Positions 14,718 through 23,314 of a stretch of 64,000 bases of DNA are shown here, one piece after another. This DNA comes from Prolixibacteraceae bacterium. Its GTDB lineage: Bacteria; Bacteroidota; Bacteroidia; Bacteroidales; Prolixibacteraceae. Both the position numbers and the translations under genes were made by a program. The notes beneath the pieces are model-generated. The model searched no databases, was not told where the DNA came from, and saw only the letters and a program-made list of their open reading frames with translations. Each line of letters starts with the position of its first letter. Within the stretch, counting starts at the first letter, position 1. The DNA is taken from contig JAIBEY010000036.1 of assembly GCA_019459525.1 (NCBI GenBank), positions 40,666 to 104,665 on the forward strand, given 5' to 3'.

Positions 14718-17633
14718 ATGGCGAAACCTGAAAAATTAAAAGCAACAAGCTCTTCAAAAGAAAAATCAGCAGATACTGATGCCGGTTCATTCCCAATTGT
14801 GGCAATTGGCGCATCGGCCGGAGGGCTCGAAGCCCTGGAACAATTTCTGGTTAATGTGCCCGAAAACAGCGGAATGGCGTACATCGTTATCCAACACCTC
14901 GATCCTACATATGTAGGCATGTTGCCCGAGTTGCTTCAACGGGTCTCAAAAATTAAAGTCTTTCAGGCAAAAGATAACACGGCTGTAAAGCCCAATTGTG
15001 TATATGTTATTCCGCCCAACAAAAGCATGTCGATATTAAAACGAACACTTTACCTGTTCGACCCCATGGAGATCAGGGGGCTTCGGTTGCCTATCGATTT
15101 CTTTTTGCGCTCGCTTGCCATCGACCAAAAAGAACAGAGTATCGGCGTTATCCTGTCAGGTATGGGTTCTGATGGAAGCATTGGGTTACATGCCATCAAA
15201 GAAAACAACGGCATCGTGATGGTGCAGGACCCAACCACGGCCAAATTCGACAGCATGCCACGCAGCGCTATCGATTCGGTACTTGTTGATATTGTTGCAC
15301 CGGCAAACGAATTGGCAGCCCGGCTCATGGAGCTGGTTAAACAGATCCCCACCCTAAAATCGAATATGGAGATCGAAATAAAAGATAAAGGTTCGCTCGA
15401 AAAAATTATTATCCTGTTGCGGACCCAAACCGGCAACGATTTTTCGCTGTATAAAAAAAACACCTTGTACCGCCGCATCGAAAGGCGAATGGGCATTCAT
15501 AAAATCGACAAAATCATTTCATACGTTCATTTTTTACAGGAAAATCAGGCTGAAGTCGAAATCCTTTTCAAAGAATTGCTGATTGGTGTAACCAACTTTT
15601 TTCGCGATAGCAGCACCTGGGAAAAGCTGAAAAATGCGGTACTGCCCGACCTATTGATTAATGCCAAAGACGGGGCAGTTTTAAGGGCGTGGGTTCCGGG
15701 TTGTTCTACCGGCGAAGAGGCCTATTCGCTGGCTATTTTATTGAAGGAAACACTCGAAAAGGTTAATCCGCATGGAAACATTTCGTTTCAGATATTTGCT
15801 ACCGATCTTGATAACGAAGCAATAGAAACCGCCCGAAAAGGACAATTCTCCTTAAATATTGCAACCGATGTTTCGCAAACCCGGCTTAACCGTTTCTTTA
15901 TTAAAACCGAAGACGGTTACCGCATCAATACCGAAATACGCGAAACGATTGTGTTTGCGCAGCACAACATTATTATGCACCCGCCTTTTACCAAAATCGA
16001 TTTTCTGACCTGCCGCAACCTGCTCATTTACATGGACAGTGAGTTACAACGGAAACTGATTGGCTTGTTCTACTACAGCCTGAATCCTGACGGAATTATG
16101 CTGCTCGGAAGCTCTGAATCACTCGGAACACAGAGCCCGCTATTTATAAGTATCGATTCGAAACTAAGAATATACAAACGTTCCAATACCATCCAAATAC
16201 CCGAACTATTTGATTTTCCTTCATCTTTTTCAAGAGCAAAAATGAGTACTACCGAAAACCAGACCCCAGATAAACTACCATCGAACATTCAATCACCTGC
16301 GGAACAACTGTTGTTGCAGCATTTTTCGCCCCCTGCGGTTTTGGTAACCGAAACGGGTGACATTATTTATATTAGCGGACGAACCGGGAAATACCTTGAA
16401 CCGGCTGTGGGTAAAGCAAACCTCAATATTTTCGCCATGTTGCGCGATGGGTTACGCAACGAATTTCCAACTGCATTTCGCAAAGTATTGCTAACAAAGG
16501 GCAAAGAAGTATTGCACCACATTAAAATTGGCACCAACGGCAGCACGCAAACACTGGATGTCAGCATTCAATGGATCGACAAGCCCGAGAGCTTAAGGGG
16601 TATGATTATGATTGTGTTTGCCGATGTTCACGAAATTTACAGCAGTAAAACCAAGGCAAGCCGTAAAACAATGAGCAGCATCAAGCAGTCGGAACTGGAA
16701 AAAGAGCTGCAACATGCGCGCGATGAAATGCAAAGCACGCTGGAAGAAATGCAGACTTCGCAGGAAGAACTGAAGTCAACCAACGAAGAGCTGCAATCGA
16801 CCAACGAAGAACTGCAATCGACCAACGAAGAATTGACCACTTCGAAAGAAGAAATGCAAAGCCTGAACGAGGAACTTCAAACCGTGAATGCTGAATTGCA
16901 GTCGAAAGTTGACGATTTTTCGAGGGTGAACAACGACATGAAAAACCTGCTCAACAGCACCGATATAGCTACTTTGTTTCTCGATAAAGAATTGAATATC
17001 CGCCGGTTCACGAACCAAACAACCAAAATTTTCAAACTCATCAAAAGCGACATCGGCCGGCCGTTTACCGATCAGGTTTCGGATCTGGATTACCCCGAGT
17101 TGGCCGACGATGCCCTGGAGGTTTTGCGTACCCTGGTTTTTATACAAAAACAAATTGTAACCAAAGACGGTCGATGGTTTTCCATCCGCATTATGCCCTA
17201 CCGCACGTTCGACGACCGTATTGACGGACTGGTAATTACCTTCATTAACATTTCCGACCTCAAACAAATGGAAGTAAAATTGCTGGAAGCTGAGCAGACG
17301 AACCGAATGCTCCTGGATTCATCGGCAGATGTAATCATCAAACTTTCAGTCAACCTGGAAATTATGGAGTTTAACTCCAAAGCCGAAGCCTTTTTCGGAA
17401 AAAAAAGGATGGATGTGGCCGATCATCATTTTATACATCGCCTGATTCCGGAATCCGTGCAGAAGAAGACAGAAAAAGAATTAAACAAACTCCTGGCCGA
17501 AAAGCGTGACTGTAGATTTAAAATGCAGATAATAAAAGCTGATGGAACACAACCAATTGTGGAGTGGAACGTAAACATTTTGCGCAACAAGTTGAACGTA
17601 CCTTCAGGAATGATTTTAACTACTAAAAATTAA
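14718..17633 (+). CDS. CheB-CheR-PAS fusion signalling protein
   Basis: This 971-residue fusion begins with a CheB methylesterase domain (20-200) with the catalytic triad in GASAGG (Ser near 32), QHLDP (His) and SGMGSDG (Asp), but no receiver. Then comes a CheR methyltransferase domain (225-490) with NTLYRRIERRMG and the SAM motif PGCSTGEEAYSLA. A long coiled coil (about 655-740) is built from EELQSTN heptads, and two PAS domains follow. No kinase domain is present. No chemoreceptors, CheA or CheW appear in the window, so this is a non-chemotaxis signalling protein of the type seen in stress modules. It is followed by a PAS protein gene and an AraC regulator gene in one operon. Confidence 0.92.
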   Translation: MAKPEKLKATSSSKEKSADTDAGSFPIVAIGASAGGLEALEQFLVNVPENSGMAYIVIQHLDPTYVGMLPELLQRVSKIKVFQAKDNTAVKPNCVYVIPPNKSMSILKRTLYLFDPMEIRGLRLPIDFFLRSLAIDQKEQSIGVILSGMGSDGSIGLHAIKENNGIVMVQDPTTAKFDSMPRSAIDSVLVDIVAPANELAARLMELVKQIPTLKSNMEIEIKDKGSLEKIIILLRTQTGNDFSLYKKNTLYRRIERRMGIHKIDKIISYVHFLQENQAEVEILFKELLIGVTNFFRDSSTWEKLKNAVLPDLLINAKDGAVLRAWVPGCSTGEEAYSLAILLKETLEKVNPHGNISFQIFATDLDNEAIETARKGQFSLNIATDVSQTRLNRFFIKTEDGYRINTEIRETIVFAQHNIIMHPPFTKIDFLTCRNLLIYMDSELQRKLIGLFYYSLNPDGIMLLGSSESLGTQSPLFISIDSKLRIYKRSNTIQIPELFDFPSSFSRAKMSTTENQTPDKLPSNIQSPAEQLLLQHFSPPAVLVTETGDIIYISGRTGKYLEPAVGKANLNIFAMLRDGLRNEFPTAFRKVLLTKGKEVLHHIKIGTNGSTQTLDVSIQWIDKPESLRGMIMIVFADVHEIYSSKTKASRKTMSSIKQSELEKELQHARDEMQSTLEEMQTSQEELKSTNEELQSTNEELQSTNEELTTSKEEMQSLNEELQTVNAELQSKVDDFSRVNNDMKNLLNSTDIATLFLDKELNIRRFTNQTTKIFKLIKSDIGRPFTDQVSDLDYPELADDALEVLRTLVFIQKQIVTKDGRWFSIRIMPYRTFDDRIDGLVITFINISDLKQMEVKLLEAEQTNRMLLDSSADVIIKLSVNLEIMEFNSKAEAFFGKKRMDVADHHFIHRLIPESVQKKTEKELNKLLAEKRDCRFKMQIIKADGTQPIVEWNVNILRNKLNVPSGMILTTKN
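16764..16826 (+). repeat. 21-bp in-frame tandem repeat in the CheB-CheR-PAS coiled coil
   Basis: Three consecutive 21-bp units start at 16764, 16785 and 16806. Each encodes EEL(K/Q)STN and ends in the codons for Thr-Asn. The second and third units differ at one base. They lengthen the linker helix by whole heptads. Confidence 0.85.
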
Positions 17634-17637
17634 AGCG

Positions 17638-18192
17638 ATGGACACTGAAGAACTGGATTTAACTGATGCCCGGGCACTTCGCCAAAAAGCCGAAGAACAA
17701 CTGAAGACGAAACAACAAGCTACTGAGCTACAGGTTTCAGGTGATGATGTAACCCGCTTATTGCACGAACTCCAGGTACACCAGATTGAGCTGGAAATGC
17801 AGAACGAAGAGTTGCGGCAGGCCTATGAAACCACGGAAGCGGCTTTGAAAAAATTTACCATGCTCTACGATTTGGCTCCAATGGGTTATTTTACACTAGA
17901 TCGGGATGGCTCCATCATTGAGTTAAATTTTACCGGCGCCGATATGCTTGGCGATAAACGGTTTAGTTTGGTAAACAGCAACTTTAAACTTTACATTTCC
18001 GAAGATTCACGACCGGTATTCAATAATTTTTTCAGAAAAATTTACGCCGGAAGTGCCAAAGAGTCGTGTGAGGTTACGCTAGGCTACAATACAAAAATTT
18101 TATGCCACGTGTATATGGAAGGCGTTATTGCCGACGATAACCAAAAGTGCCTGCTATCGGTAATTGATCTTTCGGGCATGAAAAAAATATGA
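17638..18192 (+). CDS. PAS-domain protein with coiled-coil N-terminus
   Basis: This 184-residue protein has a glutamine- and glutamate-rich coiled coil (residues 10-75, LLHELQVHQIELEMQNEELRQ) followed by one PAS domain (75-180, YDLAPMGYFTLDRDGSIIELN). There is no kinase, methyltransferase or DNA-binding domain. The HELQVHQIELEMQNEELR segment is a common linker of Bacteroidota and proteobacterial PAS kinases, so this looks like a kinase lacking its catalytic half, either a truncation or a stand-alone sensor. It starts 4 bases after the CheB-CheR stop, and its own stop overlaps the AraC paralog 2 start in ATGA. Confidence 0.85.
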   Translation: MDTEELDLTDARALRQKAEEQLKTKQQATELQVSGDDVTRLLHELQVHQIELEMQNEELRQAYETTEAALKKFTMLYDLAPMGYFTLDRDGSIIELNFTGADMLGDKRFSLVNSNFKLYISEDSRPVFNNFFRKIYAGSAKESCEVTLGYNTKILCHVYMEGVIADDNQKCLLSVIDLSGMKKI

Positions 18193-18749
18193 AGCTCCAC
18201 ATTAAAAATATGGTTAGCAACCGCTGCAAGATGATTGTGAAATCTGAACTGGAAAAGCTCGGACTTCATTTCATGGTGTTAGGTCTTGGCGAGGTGGAAA
18301 TAATGGAAACCCTGTCGGATGAAAGGCAAACCTTATTAAACGACCGACTGAACGAATGGGGGCTGTCGTTGATCAACGACAAAAAAAGTGTAATGATTGA
18401 AAAAATAAAAAACACCATTATTGAGCTGATCCATTATACCGATGAGCAAATAAAAATAAACTTCTCCGATTATTTGAGCCAGAAACTTAATTACGATTAC
18501 ACCTATTTATCCAACATTTTTAAAGAAAACCAGGGCACTACCATCGAACATTTTTTGCTCACACACCGGATTGAGAAGGCAAAAGAATTGTTGGTTTACG
18601 ACGAGCTTAATGTTACCGAAATAGCAGATAAACTGCATTTTAGCAATGTGGCCCACCTCTCGAACCAATTTAAAAAGATGACCGGATTAACACCATCCTA
18701 TTACAAGCACCTGAAGCTTAAACGGCGTAACCCGCTCGAAAATGTGTGA
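18189..18749 (+). CDS. Small AraC-type regulator, paralog 2
   Basis: This 186-residue paralog of the 11958 protein opens MKLHIKNMVSNRCK, where the first cysteine of the CxxC pair is replaced by serine, so metal binding is probably lost or altered. The AraC HTH is intact: ELNVTEIADKLHFSNVAHLS and FKKMTGLTPSYYKHLK. It overlaps the preceding PAS gene by 4 bases, an ATGA coupling that puts it under the same control as the CheB-CheR-PAS and PAS proteins. Its TGA stop lies inside promoter site 5, so the coding end and the next promoter share bases. Confidence 0.88.
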   Translation: MKLHIKNMVSNRCKMIVKSELEKLGLHFMVLGLGEVEIMETLSDERQTLLNDRLNEWGLSLINDKKSVMIEKIKNTIIELIHYTDEQIKINFSDYLSQKLNYDYTYLSNIFKENQGTTIEHFLLTHRIEKAKELLVYDELNVTEIADKLHFSNVAHLSNQFKKMTGLTPSYYKHLKLKRRNPLENV

Positions 18750-18808
18750 ATGATGTAACTCTTTCCGAAAGTTTTGTAACTGCATCCGAAACCGTGAATT
18801 TATCTTTA
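18743..18808 (+). promoter_or_regulatory. Tandem-TGTAA promoter block, site 5
   Basis: This is the cleanest copy. Block 18743-18780 opens TGTGTGAATGATGTAAC and ends TTTTGTAAC, followed after 20 bp by TATCTTTA (18801-18808). Its first bases encode the end of AraC paralog 2. It lies within the 5' part of the longest downstream frame and so places the real start of that gene at 18866. Confidence 0.8.
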
Positions 18809-18865
18809 ACTGTTGCTAAAAACTGGCCACCCGACCCGACGGATGCGGGAATCAAAAAAGACACC

Positions 18866-19909
18866 ATGCAAAAAAATAAGCTTGAAAAACTCGCTACAGA
18901 GCGCAGTTATCCGTGTGTAACTATTTCTATGAACACCAACCGTACCTATCCTAAGAATCAGGAAGATATCAATCAACTGGAAAAACTCATGGAAGAAGCT
19001 CACGACCATGTAGTGAATGAATTTGGCCAGCACGAGGTAAAACTTTTGCTCGAAAAAATTGATACACTCGACGAGCAGATAGACGTTAACTATAACCTGG
19101 ACAGTCTTCATATTTTCCTTTCCAATACAACAACCGAAATCGTAAAATCACTGTGGCCAACATTAAAAGATACCGTTTCGGTAGCCGAAAATTTTGTTGT
19201 AAAACCTTTGATTAAAGACTTTAACCGGATGGAAGAATACCTTATTCTGGTGTTGTCCCAGTCGGATGTCAGGCTCCTGAAAGCGATTAACGACAGTATT
19301 TCCGGAGAAATTAAAGACGATGATTTTCCATTTAAATCGGGCGATGGAAAACAATCCGACAGCCAGGTTGGCGAATTCTTCAACCAAATCGACAAAGCGC
19401 TGGTGAGGTTATACAACAAAACCGACATGAATGTAGTGGTTGTTTGCACCGAAAAGAATTGGAGCCGGTTGATGCAGGTGGCCGACAAACCTTCTATTTA
19501 CTATGGTACGATCAGCATCAACCAAAACGGCACACCCAATACTACACTGGCTTCAGAAGCATGGAAAATAGTAGAAGCCATTCAGGAAGAAAGCAGAACT
19601 CAGGCTATTCGCGAAATGCTGGATGCCAAAGGAGAAGGTAAAGTCCTTACCGATTTACTCGAAATTTATGTGGCAGTTAGCGCTGGTCGTGGCGATTTAT
19701 TAATTACACACGATGATTACCACCAGGCAGTGAAAATGAACGGACAATATTCCTTTTATTCGGTTGATGATCTTACCCAACCCGGTGTTATTGACGACAT
19801 TACCAGCGACTTGGCCTGGGATGTGATTTCGAAAAAAGGCCGTGCCATATTTACCCATTCCGAAGAATTTAAACCGTTGGGGAATATCGCGCTGAAGCTG
19901 AGGTACTAA
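18866..19909 (+). CDS. baeRF family 3-like release-factor-related protein
   Basis: This 347-residue protein starts MQKNKLEKLATERSYPCVTI. The PCVTISMNTNRTYP opening, LHIFLSNTTTEIV, then the VVVVCTEKNWSRL and DLLITHDDYHQA segments match the bacterial archaeo-eukaryotic release factor families, most like family 3. These proteins resemble eRF1/Pelota domains and are proposed to act in ribosome rescue or stress. I use ATG 18866: 40 upstream in-frame codons from 18746 overlap promoter site 5. A strong hairpin follows the stop, and the ATPase gene starts 84 bases later. Confidence 0.82.
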   Translation: MQKNKLEKLATERSYPCVTISMNTNRTYPKNQEDINQLEKLMEEAHDHVVNEFGQHEVKLLLEKIDTLDEQIDVNYNLDSLHIFLSNTTTEIVKSLWPTLKDTVSVAENFVVKPLIKDFNRMEEYLILVLSQSDVRLLKAINDSISGEIKDDDFPFKSGDGKQSDSQVGEFFNQIDKALVRLYNKTDMNVVVVCTEKNWSRLMQVADKPSIYYGTISINQNGTPNTTLASEAWKIVEAIQEESRTQAIREMLDAKGEGKVLTDLLEIYVAVSAGRGDLLITHDDYHQAVKMNGQYSFYSVDDLTQPGVIDDITSDLAWDVISKKGRAIFTHSEEFKPLGNIALKLRY

Positions 19910-19914
19910 AAAGC

Positions 19915-19953
19915 CGGAAGACCGAAGCTGGAAGTTACGGTTTCGGTCTTCCG
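19915..19953. terminator. Long hairpin between the baeRF and P-ATPase genes
   Basis: CGGAAGACCGAA (19915-19926) pairs perfectly with TTCGGTCTTCCG (19942-19953) around a 14-base loop. No clear T tract follows, so it may be a processing or stability hairpin or an intergenic repeat rather than a true terminator. Confidence 0.5.
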
Positions 19954-19993
19954 ACTTCCGACTCCTTTTCAACTTAATCCAAGCACAGAAAAC

Positions 19994-22657
19994 ATGTGGT
20001 TCACCAAATCAAACGAAGAAGTTCTTAAAGAACTTGATGTAGTTGTATCGCAGGGACTTTCTGCTGAAGAAGCAAAAGTCAGGTTGGAAAAATACGGCCC
20101 CAATCAACTACTTGCCAAAAAGAAGAAAAGCATTTTCCGCTTATTTATTGCCCAACTTCAGGAATGGCTTATTTATGTGCTGTTTGCTGCTGTTGTTATC
20201 ACCGTGTTCATGGGCGAATATGTTGATGCGGCAATCATTCTGCTCGTCATTACAATTAATGCCGTGCTTGGTGTTGTTCAGGAAGTTAAAGCCGGAAAGG
20301 CGATTGAATCATTGCAGAAAATGACACATCCCAAGGCGCTCGTCCGCCGAAATGGTGAGGTTGTGGAGATTCATTCCGATCAACTGGTGCCTGGCGATAT
20401 TCTTATACTCGATACCGGGCGATACATTTCAGCCGATATTCGGTTGATTGAATCGGCCAATCTTCAGATTGAAGAATCGGCTTTAACCGGAGAATCTGTT
20501 CCTTCCGAAAAAGACGCTTCACTGCTGCACCCCGATCCGAAAACACCGCTTGGCGATCGCGCGAATACGGCATTTATGTCAACGCTGGTTACCAATGGCC
20601 GGGGTATTGGCGTGGTGGTTGAAACCGGTATGAACACCGAAGTTGGCAAAATCGCGAACATCATCAATACCGAACAGAAATCGAAAACGCCACTGGAAAT
20701 CCGGCTTGACCAACTGGGGAAAACACTTGGCAAAATGGCCATCGGCATCTGCATTATTATCTTCCTGATTGCACTGATTCAGGGGCGCGAACTGGTAGAA
20801 ATGTTCCTGATGTCGGTTTCGCTGGCCGTGGCAGCTATTCCTGAAGGGCTTGCAGCCATCGTGGCCGTGGTTCTTTCAATTGGCGTAACCAGCATGTCGA
20901 AGAAAAACGCCATCATCAAAAAATTACCGGCTGTTGAAACGCTCGGATCGGTCAACATGATCTGTTCCGACAAAACAGGAACGCTGACCCAAAATAAGAT
21001 GACTGTAAAAAGCTATTTCAATCTGGAAGGCGAAACAACTGTTGAAAGGGGCAAAAGCAATACGGCCTCCGATGATGCAAAATTGCTGGCCAAAGCAATG
21101 GTTCTTTGCTCCGATGCCACTTACACGAACGGACACGGAACAGGCGACCCGACCGAAATCGCCTTACTCATCTTTGCCGACGATCTGGGAATTGACCGCA
21201 AAAAATTAATCACCGAAAACAGACGTGCCGGTGAATATTCGTTCGATTCGGACCGTAAATTAATGTCAACACTCAACGAAGAAAAAGGAACGTTTACGGT
21301 TTATACGAAAGGCGCCATTGGCAATCTGATCAAAATTTGTACACATGTTTTGGAGAAAGGAAAAGTTATTCCAATTACCGAAGCTCATCGGCAACAGTAC
21401 CATAATGCAACAGATGGCATGTCGAACAACGCGCTTCGTACGCTGGGTGCAGCATACAAACAGGTAGGTTCAGTCATCGAAGCTGCTGAAATGGAAAAAG
21501 ACCTGATACTTGTCGGGCTTGTTGGCATGATCGACCCTCCCCGACCGGAGGTAAAAGAATCGATACTGAAAGCAAAACAGGCCGGAATTACCACTATCAT
21601 GATTACCGGCGACCATAAAAACACTGCTTTTGCCATTGCCAGCGAACTGGGAATTGCTGAAAACATAGATCAGGCGATTACCGGACAGGATATGGAAGAT
21701 TTTTCGGAAGCCGAATTTGCCGAAAAAGCAGTTAATTATCGTGTATTTGCACGGGTATCGCCCGAGCATAAAGTACAGATTGTTCATGCCCTGAAATCGC
21801 ACGGGAACATTGTTTCCATGACCGGAGACGGGGTGAACGATGCTCCTTCGCTAAATGCCGCCGATATTGGCGTTGCCATGGGAATTACAGGCACCGACGT
21901 AGCCAAAGGCGCGGCTGACATGGTTCTGACGGATGATAATTTTGCAACCATTGTTTCGGCTATCGAACATGGCCGAAACATTTACAACAACATAAAAAAA
22001 TCGGTTATCTTTCTGCTAACCTGTAACCTGGGCGAAGTGGTCACCATGTTCGTGGCCATTCTGATAGGTTGGGAAGCTCCGTTAATTGCCACCCAACTGC
22101 TTTGGATTAACCTGATCACCGATTCGTTTCCGGCAGTTGCCCTGGGCATGGATCCCGGTAATCCGGATGTGATGAAAGAAAAGCCGCGCGATGCAAAAGA
22201 AAGTTTCTTTGCCGGTGGCGCCGGACTGCATGTCATTCTTGGAGGTTTTTTAATTGGAGTACTAACCATTGGCGCTTTCTGGTTCGGATATTACGAACAC
22301 GGATACAGCCCGTTTGATCCTTCCGTTCCGGTTGAAACCGTAGAATATGCACGAACAATGGCTTTTATGGTGTTGGTGATGAGTCAGTTGTTCTATTCGT
22401 TAGCTGTTCGGCATGGTTCAAAGTCAATTTTCCGGATTGGCGTTTTCTCCAATAAATACCTCATTGGCGCTATTTTGCTGGGCATATTCCTTCAATTATT
22501 CGTCATCGAAATTCCGGTCATGCAACGCGCTTTCCATTTGCAAATGCTCGATCTGGGCGGTTGGGTAATGGCCATTTCATTGGGATTGGTTCCACTGCTG
22601 TTCAACGAAATTTTCAAACTATTTATCCGCTCGGGCAAAAGGAGAAAGGGCTTATAA
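19994..22657 (+). CDS. P2-type cation-transporting ATPase (calcium type)
   Basis: This 887-residue P-type ATPase has the phosphorylation motif DKTGTLT at about D326, the TGES actuator loop, PEGLAAIVAVVLSIG in M4, and TGDGVNDAPSL in the hinge. The N-terminal cation ATPase domain and the PEGL motif place it with Ca/Mn-type P2A pumps, not the heavy-metal P1B class (no CPC or HMA domain). It has about 10 membrane helices. It likely exports Ca2+ or Mn2+ from the cytosol under stress. It may be read from promoter site 5 through the baeRF gene. No separate block lies in the 84-bp gap. Confidence 0.9.
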   Translation: MWFTKSNEEVLKELDVVVSQGLSAEEAKVRLEKYGPNQLLAKKKKSIFRLFIAQLQEWLIYVLFAAVVITVFMGEYVDAAIILLVITINAVLGVVQEVKAGKAIESLQKMTHPKALVRRNGEVVEIHSDQLVPGDILILDTGRYISADIRLIESANLQIEESALTGESVPSEKDASLLHPDPKTPLGDRANTAFMSTLVTNGRGIGVVVETGMNTEVGKIANIINTEQKSKTPLEIRLDQLGKTLGKMAIGICIIIFLIALIQGRELVEMFLMSVSLAVAAIPEGLAAIVAVVLSIGVTSMSKKNAIIKKLPAVETLGSVNMICSDKTGTLTQNKMTVKSYFNLEGETTVERGKSNTASDDAKLLAKAMVLCSDATYTNGHGTGDPTEIALLIFADDLGIDRKKLITENRRAGEYSFDSDRKLMSTLNEEKGTFTVYTKGAIGNLIKICTHVLEKGKVIPITEAHRQQYHNATDGMSNNALRTLGAAYKQVGSVIEAAEMEKDLILVGLVGMIDPPRPEVKESILKAKQAGITTIMITGDHKNTAFAIASELGIAENIDQAITGQDMEDFSEAEFAEKAVNYRVFARVSPEHKVQIVHALKSHGNIVSMTGDGVNDAPSLNAADIGVAMGITGTDVAKGAADMVLTDDNFATIVSAIEHGRNIYNNIKKSVIFLLTCNLGEVVTMFVAILIGWEAPLIATQLLWINLITDSFPAVALGMDPGNPDVMKEKPRDAKESFFAGGAGLHVILGGFLIGVLTIGAFWFGYYEHGYSPFDPSVPVETVEYARTMAFMVLVMSQLFYSLAVRHGSKSIFRIGVFSNKYLIGAILLGIFLQLFVIEIPVMQRAFHLQMLDLGGWVMAISLGLVPLLFNEIFKLFIRSGKRRKGL

Positions 22658-22668
22658 CTCCTGCTAAA

Positions 22669-22734
22669 TCTGTGAATAATGTAACTTATTCTCAGAATAG
22701 TATAACAAGTTAAAGGGCCGTATCCCTACCTTTA
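22669..22734 (+). promoter_or_regulatory. Tandem-TGTAA promoter block, site 6
   Basis: Block 22669-22706 opens TCTGTGAATAATGTAAC and ends AGTATAAC, followed after 20 bp by TACCTTTA (22727-22734). It leads to the small exported protein at 22764 with a leader of about 20 nt. Confidence 0.75.
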
Positions 22735-22763
22735 AGTACATCTAATAATTAAAAAAACATAAC

Positions 22764-23081
22764 ATGAAAAAGACTATTTATTTTGCTATCCTAATGATTT
22801 TCACGTTGAGTGCAACGACTGCATTTGCAGGTAAAAACGACCTAAAAGCGACAACTCCCGCAGCCACAGAGAATAAATTAACTACAGAAGAAGTGAACAG
22901 ATTAAAAACGCGTGTTGAAGAAATCCGTAGCATGGATAAATCGGAAATGACTTTGACAGAAAAGCGCGAACTGAGAAAAGAATTAAGGAGCACGAAAGAA
23001 AACGTACGCAAAAGTGGTGAAGTCATTTACATTAGTGGTGGAACCATTTTACTCATCGTTCTTATCCTCCTTTTGGTTTGA
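22764..23081 (+). CDS. Small exported protein with C-terminal membrane helix
   Basis: This 105-residue protein has a signal peptide (MKKTIYFAILMIFTLSATTA ending at AFAG). It continues with a charged helical middle (residues 35-85, rich in E, K and R) and ends in a transmembrane helix GGTILLIVLILLLV at the extreme C-terminus. Such proteins are common in Bacteroidota envelope-stress loci and have no known function. Promoter site 6 lies directly upstream, so it is probably a monocistronic stress-induced envelope protein. Confidence 0.75.
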   Translation: MKKTIYFAILMIFTLSATTAFAGKNDLKATTPAATENKLTTEEVNRLKTRVEEIRSMDKSEMTLTEKRELRKELRSTKENVRKSGEVIYISGGTILLIVLILLLV

Positions 23082-23314
23082 TCCAAGTCAAATTATTCAA
23101 TAGCCTTTAAATTGCAAACGCAATAGAAAAATAGTTGTACAGGCTAAAATAATTTAAAAGTCAAATCCGATGAATATATTCCAAGCGAAAACGGGACTAA
23201 GACTCCATAAACAAGTAAAAAAATATATGGTCCTACAACTGTTTATCAATTCGATGCGTACCAGATCGGTAAGAAAACGCTTTTTGAATTTTTACAGCCC
23301 TGTTCCTTTGCAAA

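Noticed and set aside
14718..17633. A chemotaxis cluster
   Set aside because: Only a CheB-CheR-PAS fusion is present. There is no CheA, CheW, CheY with motor context, or methyl-accepting receptor.
18746..18865. N-terminal 40 codons of the longest baeRF frame
   Set aside because: They coincide with promoter site 5 and do not resemble the family.
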